Source: CAZRGV01 sp964599655 (GTDB lineage Bacteria > Planctomycetota > Planctomycetia > Isosphaerales > Isosphaeraceae). Taken from it: 64,000 nucleotides of DNA. The DNA is taken from contig CAZRGV010000002.1 in assembly GCA_964599655.1 (NCBI GenBank), forward strand, positions 1 through 64,000. The letters run 5' to 3'. Numbering within the stretch: position 1 is the stretch's first letter; every line of letters starts with the position of its first letter. Shown in pieces: positions 25,998 to 33,585 of this stretch. The position numbers and the translations under genes were made by a program. Under the pieces are notes generated by a model. That model saw nothing but the letters and a program-made list of their open reading frames with translations. It had not been told where the DNA came from and made no database searches.

Positions 25998-28900
25998 TCA
26001 GTGCTGAGCCAGTTCGCCCAGCAACTGCTGGAAGGTCTTCCGCTCCAGGGGATGAACCTGGTCGATCGTCAGCCCCAGTTCCTTCGTGGCCTTGGTGAAG
26101 GCCTCGCCGGCTTGTTCTCGCTTGCCTTCCAGGAAGTAGGCCCGCGCCAGATGGAAGTACTTGTCGGCTGTCGGGCTGACGGCGATGGCGTTTTCCAGAT
26201 CACGGATGGCTTGCGAGGGCTGTTGCTTCTGCAAGTAAACGACCGATCGGGTATCGAGCAGATCGGGGGTTTCCCCATCCAGGTCGATGGCCTGGTTGAT
26301 CAAGGCGAGGGCCTCGTCTTCCCGTCCTCCTTGCAGAGCCACCAGCCAGGCCAGATTGTTCAGCGGACTGCCGAAGGTTTGGTTCTGCTGATGGATTTGC
26401 TTGAGGATCGTTTCCGCCTCGGCGTAGCGTTCTTGCAGGCCTCGCAGATTGGCTAGGGCGAACAGCAGCGAGATCTTCTGGGGGTTGGCGCGGATGGCTT
26501 CGCCGAGTCTTTGGTCGACGCGCTGGTATTGTGCGTTGTCGGCCTTGGCACCGTAGAGGATGACGATGCTGACGTTGGCCGCCGTGTCCGGATTGGTCTT
26601 CCAGAGGTTGTCGCAGAGGTCGAGGGCTTCCTGAGTCTGTCCCTGTCGGCCGAGGAAACCGGCCAGTGTGAGGGTGGCGTTGTCTCCCGGAACCTGGGCC
26701 GCGAACTGGCGATAGGCCTGCTCGGCTGCCTGGAGGTAGTCTTGCTTCTTGTCTCCGGCGCTGCGAGCCAGTTCTTCGAGCAACCGGGCGACGGGGCCGA
26801 GCCGTGCTTTGTCTTGCTGGGCGAACTGCCGGAGCAAGTCGACGGCCTCGGCGTGGCGGTTCCTCGCGGCGAGAACCCGGGCCTGGATCTCGACCGTGCC
26901 AGGCCCCGAGCGCACCAGTTTCTCCAGTTCCTTGAGATCGGCCTCTGCCTCGTCGACAAGGCCATGACGGAGCAGGGCCCTCGCGGAATAGGCCAGGTTG
27001 TTCTGCGTCTTGCCGAAACGGCTCAGCAACGTGTTGATCTGCTCTCGGGCCTTGTCCCAGTTGTTATTGGCCTCGTAAAGCTGGGCGAGAAGGAGCAGAT
27101 CGTCGGTCGTGGCGGGTTCGCGTTTCAGAACCGCCTCGAGAGTGTCGATCGCCTGCTGGCGGCTCTGGCGATTGGGCCGCATCGCGAGAACCTTGGCCCT
27201 GGCGCGGAGGTCACTGGTGGAGATTGTGCCGGATGAACCGGCTTTCTCATCCGGGCTCAAGAGTGCCAGCGCCTCTTGAACCGCCTGGGTGTTGCCTTTG
27301 GCCGCCGTGAGGTAGGCCAGGGTGCGCCTGGCCCAGTCGGTGTTTTCGGGCGTGGTTTTGAGGTCGCGTATCTTGCGGAGCACGGTTTCCGCTTCGTTCG
27401 GACGGTTGTTGCGGAGGAGGAAGAGGGCAGCGGCCTTGAGGACGTTGACATCGTCGGGGTTGGCCTTCAGGACGGTGTCGAAGACGACCAGGCCCTGATC
27501 CGACTGACCGATCAGGCGGTAGCATTCAGCCAAGGCCAGGCGTGCCTGCGGGTCCTTGCTCTGGGACAGTTTGGCTTCGGCCTCCGCGACGGCGGCCTCG
27601 GCTTTCTTCGGGTCGGTCGCGGCGAGGTAGGTGACGAGGGCCGGCCAGGCGTCCGGCGACTTGTTACCAGCCAGTTCGATGGCGCGTCGGAACGATGGCT
27701 CGGCGGGCTGGTTGGCGGCCCATCGAAGCTGCCCGAGCCAGATCCACTCGCGGTAATCGGTCGAGGAATCCGAGACGGTTTGCTCGGCCTGGGCTAGGGC
27801 GTCCTGGTAATCCTGAGACTGGTACGCCATGTTAGCGGCCATTCTCTGAAGTTCGGTCGCGATGGGGCCGCGTTGGCGGCGTGTCTCGAGTGCCTGATTG
27901 GCCAGGTCGGAACGGCCGTACTGGTTAAACACGCGAAGCGCTGTCACGAGCGTCGATGTGTCATCTGTCTTGAGGTCGAAGACGAGTTGACGATATCGCT
28001 CGACAGCTTGGTCGGGATGGCCTTCGAGCAGATCAAGGTCGGCCAAGCCCGCCTGAATGCGGACCGATTTGGGCTCGAGTGTCGCGGCGCGTTCCAGGTG
28101 CTTCCGAGCCTCAGCCAGGAGTTGTCCTCGACGATCGGAAGCCTGGGTCGTTCCGGCCTCACGGGTGAGCAGGATGGCCTGAGCGAAGTGGCCTAGGGGG
28201 CCGTCGTCGCTGCCTTCGATCCGCTGGATCTCATGGAGGGTCTTTTCCGCGGCCGCCTGGTTCTTGCTCAGAAGAGCCCGGTCGAATTGCAGCAAGCGCA
28301 GGTTAAGATCGTTGGGTTGTCGCTGGAGCACCTCCGCCCAGAGCCGGTCGGCGTTCTGGGTTGAGCCAAGGCGATCGTAGGCCTGGGCCAGGCCGCGGCG
28401 AAGCAGGTCCTGGTCGGTGGGTTTGAACTGATCAAGACCACGCTCCAGATCTCCCAGAGCCTTGAGGGTCTCATCGCCACCGCGACGGATCCAGTAGCTG
28501 GCCTTCGCCAGTCGCAACCCGACGCGATCGCCCAGTTCCCGCTCGGCGTTCTTGAGGATCTCCAGGCTGGCTTCGGGGGATTGGAGCCGTTCCGTCAGGG
28601 CGGCGGTCGCCAGCCAGAGAGCAACATTGTCACGATGCTGGTCGCGGGTCGCTGTGAGCAGTCGCAGGGCTTGCTCGGGTTTGTTCTGGACCAGGAGAAT
28701 CTCGGCCCGGAGCAGGGCCAGTTGGGCGGGATCGGCCTTCAGTCGCTCCGACTCATCCAGGAAGCGCTGGACCCGATCCCATTGCCGCTGAGGTTCGGGC
28801 AGTCGCAGATTCTGAGCGGTCAGCATCTGGGCGATCTGGAGACCGACCTGAGGCGCGTCCGCCATGATCATCCGGAACTGCTCGAACGCGTCCGCGAGCT

Positions 28901-30386
28901 TCTTGGAACGGTTCTCCTCCCCCTCGATGGTCGAGGCCATGTCCATCATGGTTGAGGCCATCGCCAGCCGGGCCTGGAGCTGGAGCGGGTCGGATGGATC
29001 CTCAATCGCGACGGCTCGACGATAGGCATCATACTGTTGCTGCGTCTCGCCCAGTTGCTCATGGCATTTCCCGATCATCATCAGACACTTCTTGGCTAGA
29101 CGCCGGGCTCCAGGATCGGACTGGATGACCTGTTTCGACACGATCTTGTCGAGCGCGTCGACAGCCTCTCTCCACTGTCCCTGAGTCATCAGGATGCGAG
29201 CGCTGAGGGATTCAAGATAGGGGAAAAGAGCCTTGGCGGGTCCCACCAACTTTGGCTTCAATTCCTCGATGATCTGGTTTGCCGTGTCGAGCTTTCCGGC
29301 GTCGATGAGCAATTCTGCCTGCTGAATTCGCAGACCGAGATCATTGGGCATGGCCTTGTGGCCTTGCTCGATGATGGCCAGCGCTGCTTCGGGGCGTCCC
29401 GCTTGCGTTTCCAGTTGTGACAGAAACAGGTAGAGCGACTCGTTCTGGGGGGCCAGTTCGATCCCTCGTTGAAGGTGTTCACGAGCCTCGTCGAGGTTCC
29501 CCTGGCGGCTTGCTAGGAACGCGGCGGCCAATTGAACCTCGGCGTCGTTCGGGTCGAGTTCGAGCGCCTGTGTCACGTCTTTGTCGGCCCCGGCGCGAAG
29601 CGTCTCGGCGATCGCCTGGGGGAGTCGACCCGCGATTTGCTGCCGGTAACTCGCACGAGCCAGATGCGCCTGGGCGGACGTACCGTTCTTGGCGATCAGG
29701 CCGTCGCCGACCTGGTAGGCGTCCATGAGTTGATCGGCGTCGTTGACCTTACCAAGCCGTCGCAGGAGATTCGCCGCCCGCACATAGGCGGAGATCAAAT
29801 GCGGGTCCTTTGCTCGGGCGTTTGCGTAGAGATCCACCGCCTTTTTGGGATTGGTGGATTCCTCGCAACGTCCCAGGTTATGCAGGAGCTGAGCGTCGTC
29901 GGGTTTTGCACTCAGGAGGATTTCCAGGTGAGGTTTGACGTTGGCAAACGTGTACACGTTATAGTTGGCTCGCTCGCGGACCGAGAGTCCGATGAGCTTC
30001 ACGTATGCCTCGTTCTCAATGGCCACGCGCATTCCCAGATCCACCAGACGTTGGCGGATGTCAATGCGGCCTGGGTCGGCCAACAGCGTTCGCTCGTGTG
30101 CCTGGATCGCCGCGAGAGGATTCCCGTGGGTCTTGGCCTGATCTTCCAGAAGGATGCCGTATCTCGCCAGCACGTTGACGTCGTCGGGCTGATAAATCAG
30201 GTATCGCCTCAGGTAGTCCTGGGCTTTTTCCGGGTTGTTTTCCGCCTCAGCCCGATCGGCCTGAACCAGCAAGGCCCGGGCGTTCCGCGTGACCTGGACC
30301 CCGTGCAACGCGTGGACGCCGCCGACGAGGACGGCGGTCACCACGACCAAGATAATCGCAAACTTTATGTTGAGCCTTCGTCTCAT
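25998..30386 (-). CDS. Giant membrane-anchored TPR protein, paralogue
   Basis: The 1462-aa protein starts at ATG 30386, which has GAGGAG upstream; the frame is open to 30617 but that extension does not look like protein. A short basic N-terminus (RRRLNIKFAIILVVVTAVLV) gives one membrane anchor at about 6-25. The remainder is tandem TPR repeats (AQDYLRRYLIYQPDDVNVLA and many more). The final repeats (LNNLAWLVALQGG, then LLDTRSVVYLQKQQPSQAIR) resemble the end of the TPR protein at 1225-5640, so the two are probably paralogues. It is likely a periplasmic scaffold for surface assembly. The gene is certain; the function is contextual. Confidence 0.87.
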   Translation of the reverse strand: MRRRLNIKFAIILVVVTAVLVGGVHALHGVQVTRNARALLVQADRAEAENNPEKAQDYLRRYLIYQPDDVNVLARYGILLEDQAKTHGNPLAAIQAHERTLLADPGRIDIRQRLVDLGMRVAIENEAYVKLIGLSVRERANYNVYTFANVKPHLEILLSAKPDDAQLLHNLGRCEESTNPKKAVDLYANARAKDPHLISAYVRAANLLRRLGKVNDADQLMDAYQVGDGLIAKNGTSAQAHLARASYRQQIAGRLPQAIAETLRAGADKDVTQALELDPNDAEVQLAAAFLASRQGNLDEAREHLQRGIELAPQNESLYLFLSQLETQAGRPEAALAIIEQGHKAMPNDLGLRIQQAELLIDAGKLDTANQIIEELKPKLVGPAKALFPYLESLSARILMTQGQWREAVDALDKIVSKQVIQSDPGARRLAKKCLMMIGKCHEQLGETQQQYDAYRRAVAIEDPSDPLQLQARLAMASTMMDMASTIEGEENRSKKLADAFEQFRMIMADAPQVGLQIAQMLTAQNLRLPEPQRQWDRVQRFLDESERLKADPAQLALLRAEILLVQNKPEQALRLLTATRDQHRDNVALWLATAALTERLQSPEASLEILKNAERELGDRVGLRLAKASYWIRRGGDETLKALGDLERGLDQFKPTDQDLLRRGLAQAYDRLGSTQNADRLWAEVLQRQPNDLNLRLLQFDRALLSKNQAAAEKTLHEIQRIEGSDDGPLGHFAQAILLTREAGTTQASDRRGQLLAEARKHLERAATLEPKSVRIQAGLADLDLLEGHPDQAVERYRQLVFDLKTDDTSTLVTALRVFNQYGRSDLANQALETRRQRGPIATELQRMAANMAYQSQDYQDALAQAEQTVSDSSTDYREWIWLGQLRWAANQPAEPSFRRAIELAGNKSPDAWPALVTYLAATDPKKAEAAVAEAEAKLSQSKDPQARLALAECYRLIGQSDQGLVVFDTVLKANPDDVNVLKAAALFLLRNNRPNEAETVLRKIRDLKTTPENTDWARRTLAYLTAAKGNTQAVQEALALLSPDEKAGSSGTISTSDLRARAKVLAMRPNRQSRQQAIDTLEAVLKREPATTDDLLLLAQLYEANNNWDKAREQINTLLSRFGKTQNNLAYSARALLRHGLVDEAEADLKELEKLVRSGPGTVEIQARVLAARNRHAEAVDLLRQFAQQDKARLGPVARLLEELARSAGDKKQDYLQAAEQAYRQFAAQVPGDNATLTLAGFLGRQGQTQEALDLCDNLWKTNPDTAANVSIVILYGAKADNAQYQRVDQRLGEAIRANPQKISLLFALANLRGLQERYAEAETILKQIHQQNQTFGSPLNNLAWLVALQGGREDEALALINQAIDLDGETPDLLDTRSVVYLQKQQPSQAIRDLENAIAVSPTADKYFHLARAYFLEGKREQAGEAFTKATKELGLTIDQVHPLERKTFQQLLGELAQH

Positions 30387-30480
30387 GGATGCGACTCCTC
30401 GGTCGTCAAGCGCGTTGCCTCGTTCAGGTTGCCTGGCGCGACACGGCGGCGTTCTGCCTGGATCCCTTGAGAGTCGAGGT

Positions 30481-30495
30481 CTCATGGCCCATGAG
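30481..30495. promoter_or_regulatory. 15-base palindrome upstream of the TPR gene, in a 519-base gene-free stretch
   Basis: CTCATGG-C-CCATGAG is a perfect 7-bp inverted repeat 95 bases before the TPR start codon, a possible operator. The stretch 30387-30905 otherwise holds the PEP-CTERM gene terminator (30821-30866) and no convincing gene. It should contain the TPR promoter, but no good -35/-10 or -24/-12 pair was found. Confidence 0.3.
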
Positions 30496-30820
30496 CCGTG
30501 CGGTTGGGGCGACCTTGAGCCAAGAGCCTGTCTGATAACGATAGGACAATCAGGCGAGAGGTCGGATGGTTCGCTGTCGAATGCGTCGTCACAAGAGCGT
30601 GATTGATGACGATTCAACTCAGATCCATACGATTGCTCACGCCATCGAAACGCGACCCAGATCTACCCTATGATAGTGACACGCGCGCATGCAAGAGGGT
30701 CGGACGAAATTGAAACAAAAGTGTCGGTCTTCTTTTCCGACGTGGACCAAATCGATCGAGCCTGACGACGGAGCGAATTGAGCCGACGCTGGCGGATCGG
30801 CCATGTCGCTCGGCCCTTGG

Positions 30821-30866
30821 AAAGAGAAAAGGGCGTGAGAAAGCCGGGATGGCTCGCCTCACGCCC
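30821..30866 (-). terminator. Intrinsic terminator of the PEP-CTERM gene
   Basis: Arms GGGCGTGAG (30831-30839) and CTCACGCCC (30858-30866) pair perfectly, and an inner AGCC/GGCT pair extends the structure. Read on the minus strand, the hairpin is followed by TTTTCTCTTT (30830 down to 30821), a classical intrinsic terminator. It lies about 40 bases after the stop of the PEP-CTERM gene. Confidence 0.8.
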
Positions 30867-30905
30867 GACACAGGACGAGGATGTATCCAAGGACGTTTGA
30901 CGCGA

Positions 30906-31661
30906 TCAGCTCTGCCGCTGTCGGCGACGGATCCAGGCGCCAAGGCCCAGCAGAGGCAATGCGGTGAAGGCGGTCACCAGGGTCCCCGGCTCGGGAGCAG
31001 GAGTGAGCTTGGTGTTCGCGGCCCAGTTGATCATGCTGCCTCCGTCGAGCGTGATCGTGTACTGCTGGGTGACCGAATAGCTGGCCGCCAGACTGTTGAT
31101 CCACAGGAACGCATCGCTGTTGAACGAACCCGACGTGATGTTGGGATTCTGGCCGCCGGGAGTGAAACCGGTCGCTGTGTTCTGACCGTTCGCCGGGTCG
31201 ATCCAGCTCTGGAACGTCATGGTGTTCCCCGCCCCATCCGTCGTAACCGAGCCGCCGATATGGCTGTTGACGAGAATGGGGTAAGACACTGTGGTTGGAT
31301 TGCTGAAGTCGGTATCGCCGATACGGATTTCAATCGTATGGGACGCCGAGGTCAGGTTCGTCAGACTCAGGGTGCTCCCAAGCAGGAAAGCATTCGTAAC
31401 CGTGCCTGGGCTGTTTGACGAGCCGGACACCATGTTCAGGTTAAAGACCCCGCCCGAGCCAACAATCCCTGTGCTGTCCACGTTCCCACTGAAGGACTGT
31501 GTTGTTCCCGAGGCTCCGGAGGCAACGGTGAAGAAGCTGCCCCCGTCGACCGACATCGAGATGACCATCCCGGCCTGAGCCGAAGATGGACGTCCCAGCA
31601 TGACTGTTCCGGCCAGCAACAATGCCGCCAGAACGAACTTACTGACTTTTTGCACGACCAT
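30906..31661 (-). CDS. PEP-CTERM sorting-domain protein (likely exosortase substrate)
   Basis: The 251-aa secreted protein has a signal peptide (KVSKFVLAALLLAGTVMLG, cleavage expected after SSAQA at residue 30). A Ser/Thr/Gly/Asn-rich beta-type body follows with no recognised domain. The C-terminal PEP-CTERM signal has the motif PEP at 223-225, a hydrophobic stretch (about 229-243) and the basic end RRRQRQ. Exosortase is expected to cut at or near the PEP motif and release or modify the protein at the surface. ATG 31661 has AGGAGG upstream, so a start further up (31727) is not needed. A clear intrinsic terminator follows. It is the only PEP-CTERM protein seen in this window. Confidence 0.92.
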   Translation of the reverse strand: MVVQKVSKFVLAALLLAGTVMLGRPSSAQAGMVISMSVDGGSFFTVASGASGTTQSFSGNVDSTGIVGSGGVFNLNMVSGSSNSPGTVTNAFLLGSTLSLTNLTSASHTIEIRIGDTDFSNPTTVSYPILVNSHIGGSVTTDGAGNTMTFQSWIDPANGQNTATGFTPGGQNPNITSGSFNSDAFLWINSLAASYSVTQQYTITLDGGSMINWAANTKLTPAPEPGTLVTAFTALPLLGLGAWIRRRQRQS

Positions 31662-31811
31662 GAATACGGCCTCCTGAGACGATCGAAGTCTGGGCGACAA
31701 CCTGAAAAACATGGGTTTCGTCATCACCGGACTTCGAGAGAGCTGGATCCTGGGGGTATCGGTGTCGCGGCAGCGCCTGGAAGCCGGGACAACTGTCGTC
31801 AGGGCAGGGCG

Positions 31812-31825
31812 GCAGCGGCGTGCCA
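31812..31825 (-). promoter_or_regulatory. Imperfect sigma-54-like element upstream of the PEP-CTERM gene
   Basis: On the minus strand there is a perfect -24 element TGGCACG (31825-31819), but the GC that could serve as the -12 (31813-31812) lies 9 rather than 10 bases from the GG. The spacing is therefore wrong for a standard RpoN promoter. It would give a leader of roughly 140 bases. It is listed because PEP-CTERM genes are RpoN-controlled in some bacteria. Confidence 0.2.
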
Positions 31826-31949
31826 GGGTTCTGCCGCCAATCCCTTTTGCAAAGTAACTTTCTAATCGGCTGCGTCATCGAAATCAACTCAAAAATCCGC
31901 TTCCGCGTTTTTGTTCCCCAAAATCAACGCTCAATTGAGCGGAGTGAAA

Positions 31950-33290
31950 TCAAGCCCGTACGATTCGATCCTGGTGGGCGGTCACACCATGCATCGCGTT
32001 TCGGGTGTCCACAATCAAGGAGGCGTGTTCCGCGATCCGGGCCCAGTCATAGGCGGAGTGATCGGTCACGATCAGGATGCAATCCTGGGATCGCAGAAAC
32101 TCGGGTGAGAGTTCCCGGCTGTCCATGCGGAGATGAGGGTAATGCCGCATGGGTGGCAGAGAGGGAATATGTGGGTCGTTGTAGCTGACGTCAGCGCCTT
32201 TCCTGAGTAGACGATCCATCAGTTCGAAGCCGGGAGATTCTCGAGGGTCGTCCACGTCCTTTTTGTAAGCCATGCCGAGCAGGGTAATCTTGCTTCCCTT
32301 GACCGGTTTGCAACGGTCGTTGAGGGCATCCGTGACCTTTCCCACGACGTAGGAGGGCATGCTCGTGTTGATTTCGCCGGCCAGTTCGATGAATCGGGTT
32401 GTCAGGCCGTGCTTGCGAGCCACCCAGGTCAGATAGAACGGGTCGATCGGGATGCAATGTCCCCCCAGGCCGGGACCCGGATAGAACGCCTGAAACCCGA
32501 ACGGCTTGGTTTTGGCGGCCTCGATCACCTCCCAGATGTTGATGCCCATCCGGTCGTAGAGGACTTTCAACTCGTTGACCAGGGCAATGTTGATGGCCCG
32601 GTAGGTGTTTTCCAGGATCTTGCACGCCTCGGCCACCTCGGGACTGGAAACGCGCACCACCTGGACGACCACCTTGCCATAGAGCGTGGCGGCGAGTTCC
32701 AGGCTGGCTGGATCCAGACCGCCGACAACTTTGGGGATGGTCGGCGCCGAGTAGTTCGGATTGCCGGGATCCTCGCGTTCGGGGCTGAACGCGAGAAAAA
32801 CCTCCTGACCGACCTTGAGGCCGCTTTCCTCAAGAATCGGTTGGACGATCTGGCGGGTGGTTCCCGGATACGTGGTGCTTTCGAGCACGACCAACTGGCC
32901 GGGTCGCAGTCGTCTGGCAATCGCCCGAGTCGAGGCGATCACGTAGGAAAGATCCGGATCGCGAGCGTCGCTCAAAGGGGTTGGGACGCAGATCAGAATG
33001 GCATCGGGTTCATCGAGCCGTTCGAAGCGGTCGGTCGCGTCGAAGCCGCACTGCCGCATCTGAGCGACGACCTCGTTGCGGATGTGGCCGATATAGCTTT
33101 CTCCGCGCTGGAGGCAGGCTACCTTGGCCGCATCGGTGTCGAACCCCAGGACGGAAATCCCCCTGCCAATGAAGGCGCGAGCCAGGGGAAGCCCGACGTA
33201 TCCCAGGCCGATGATTCCGGCACGGATCTCCCCACGATCGATCCGATCCCGCAGCCGCGAAAAGATCGACCTTGGCTGAGGGTCGGACAT
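31950..33290 (-). CDS. UDP-N-acetylhexosamine 6-dehydrogenase (WbpA/WecC family)
   Basis: The 446-aa UDP-sugar dehydrogenase has the NAD motif GLGYVG (28-33), STTYPGTTRQ, FSPEREDPGN and the catalytic Cys279 in GPGLGGHCIPIDPF, then a C-terminal UDP-binding domain with GMAYKKDVDDPRESP. It oxidises C6 of UDP-ManNAc or UDP-GlcNAc to the uronic acid; WbpA- and WecC-type activity cannot be separated by eye. ATG 33290 is chosen because AAGGAG sits just upstream, inside the longer open frame that begins at 33308. With wecB and the 4-epimerase at 23486 it forms a UDP-HexNAcA supply set. Confidence 0.92.
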   Translation of the reverse strand: MSDPQPRSIFSRLRDRIDRGEIRAGIIGLGYVGLPLARAFIGRGISVLGFDTDAAKVACLQRGESYIGHIRNEVVAQMRQCGFDATDRFERLDEPDAILICVPTPLSDARDPDLSYVIASTRAIARRLRPGQLVVLESTTYPGTTRQIVQPILEESGLKVGQEVFLAFSPEREDPGNPNYSAPTIPKVVGGLDPASLELAATLYGKVVVQVVRVSSPEVAEACKILENTYRAINIALVNELKVLYDRMGINIWEVIEAAKTKPFGFQAFYPGPGLGGHCIPIDPFYLTWVARKHGLTTRFIELAGEINTSMPSYVVGKVTDALNDRCKPVKGSKITLLGMAYKKDVDDPRESPGFELMDRLLRKGADVSYNDPHIPSLPPMRHYPHLRMDSRELSPEFLRSQDCILIVTDHSAYDWARIAEHASLIVDTRNAMHGVTAHQDRIVRA

Positions 33291-33470
33291 CGAGTTCTCC
33301 TTCGCCACTGTGGTGTTCTATTGTGCTTTTCAAAGCGTGACTTTGACCCCGGCCGCTGATGTTCGGGAGCCGCCACGCCGCCAATGGACAGGTTACTCCC
33401 TCGCCAGGCGCCGCGGCAATCGCCCCTTGCCCGATGCGGAGGAGTGACGCGGAAGCCCTGCGGCCATCGG

Positions 33471-33496
33471 TTGTTACATAAAATATGATATATAAT
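33471..33496 (+). promoter_or_regulatory. AT-rich promoter region of the subtilase gene
   Basis: A strongly AT-rich island of about 45 bases lies in GC-rich DNA and holds a perfect -10 box TATAAT (33491-33496). The best upstream match, TTGTTA (33471-33476), is only 14 bases away, so the -35 is weak. It lies 90 bases before the subtilase start, in the divergent spacer with the dehydrogenase gene. Confidence 0.4.
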
Positions 33497-33585
33497 TTAA
33501 TTTTTAATTACAGTTGCCGTGCCGAATGACCACGGTCTTCTTCGCCTGAGGTTGGCGAACCTGTTCCACACCGAGTGAGAGACGG

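Noticed and set aside
25998..30386. Repetitive coding sequence considered as a DNA repeat array or CRISPR
   Set aside because: The periodicity is at the protein level (TPR, about 34 residues) with diverged codons; there are no identical direct repeats with spacers.
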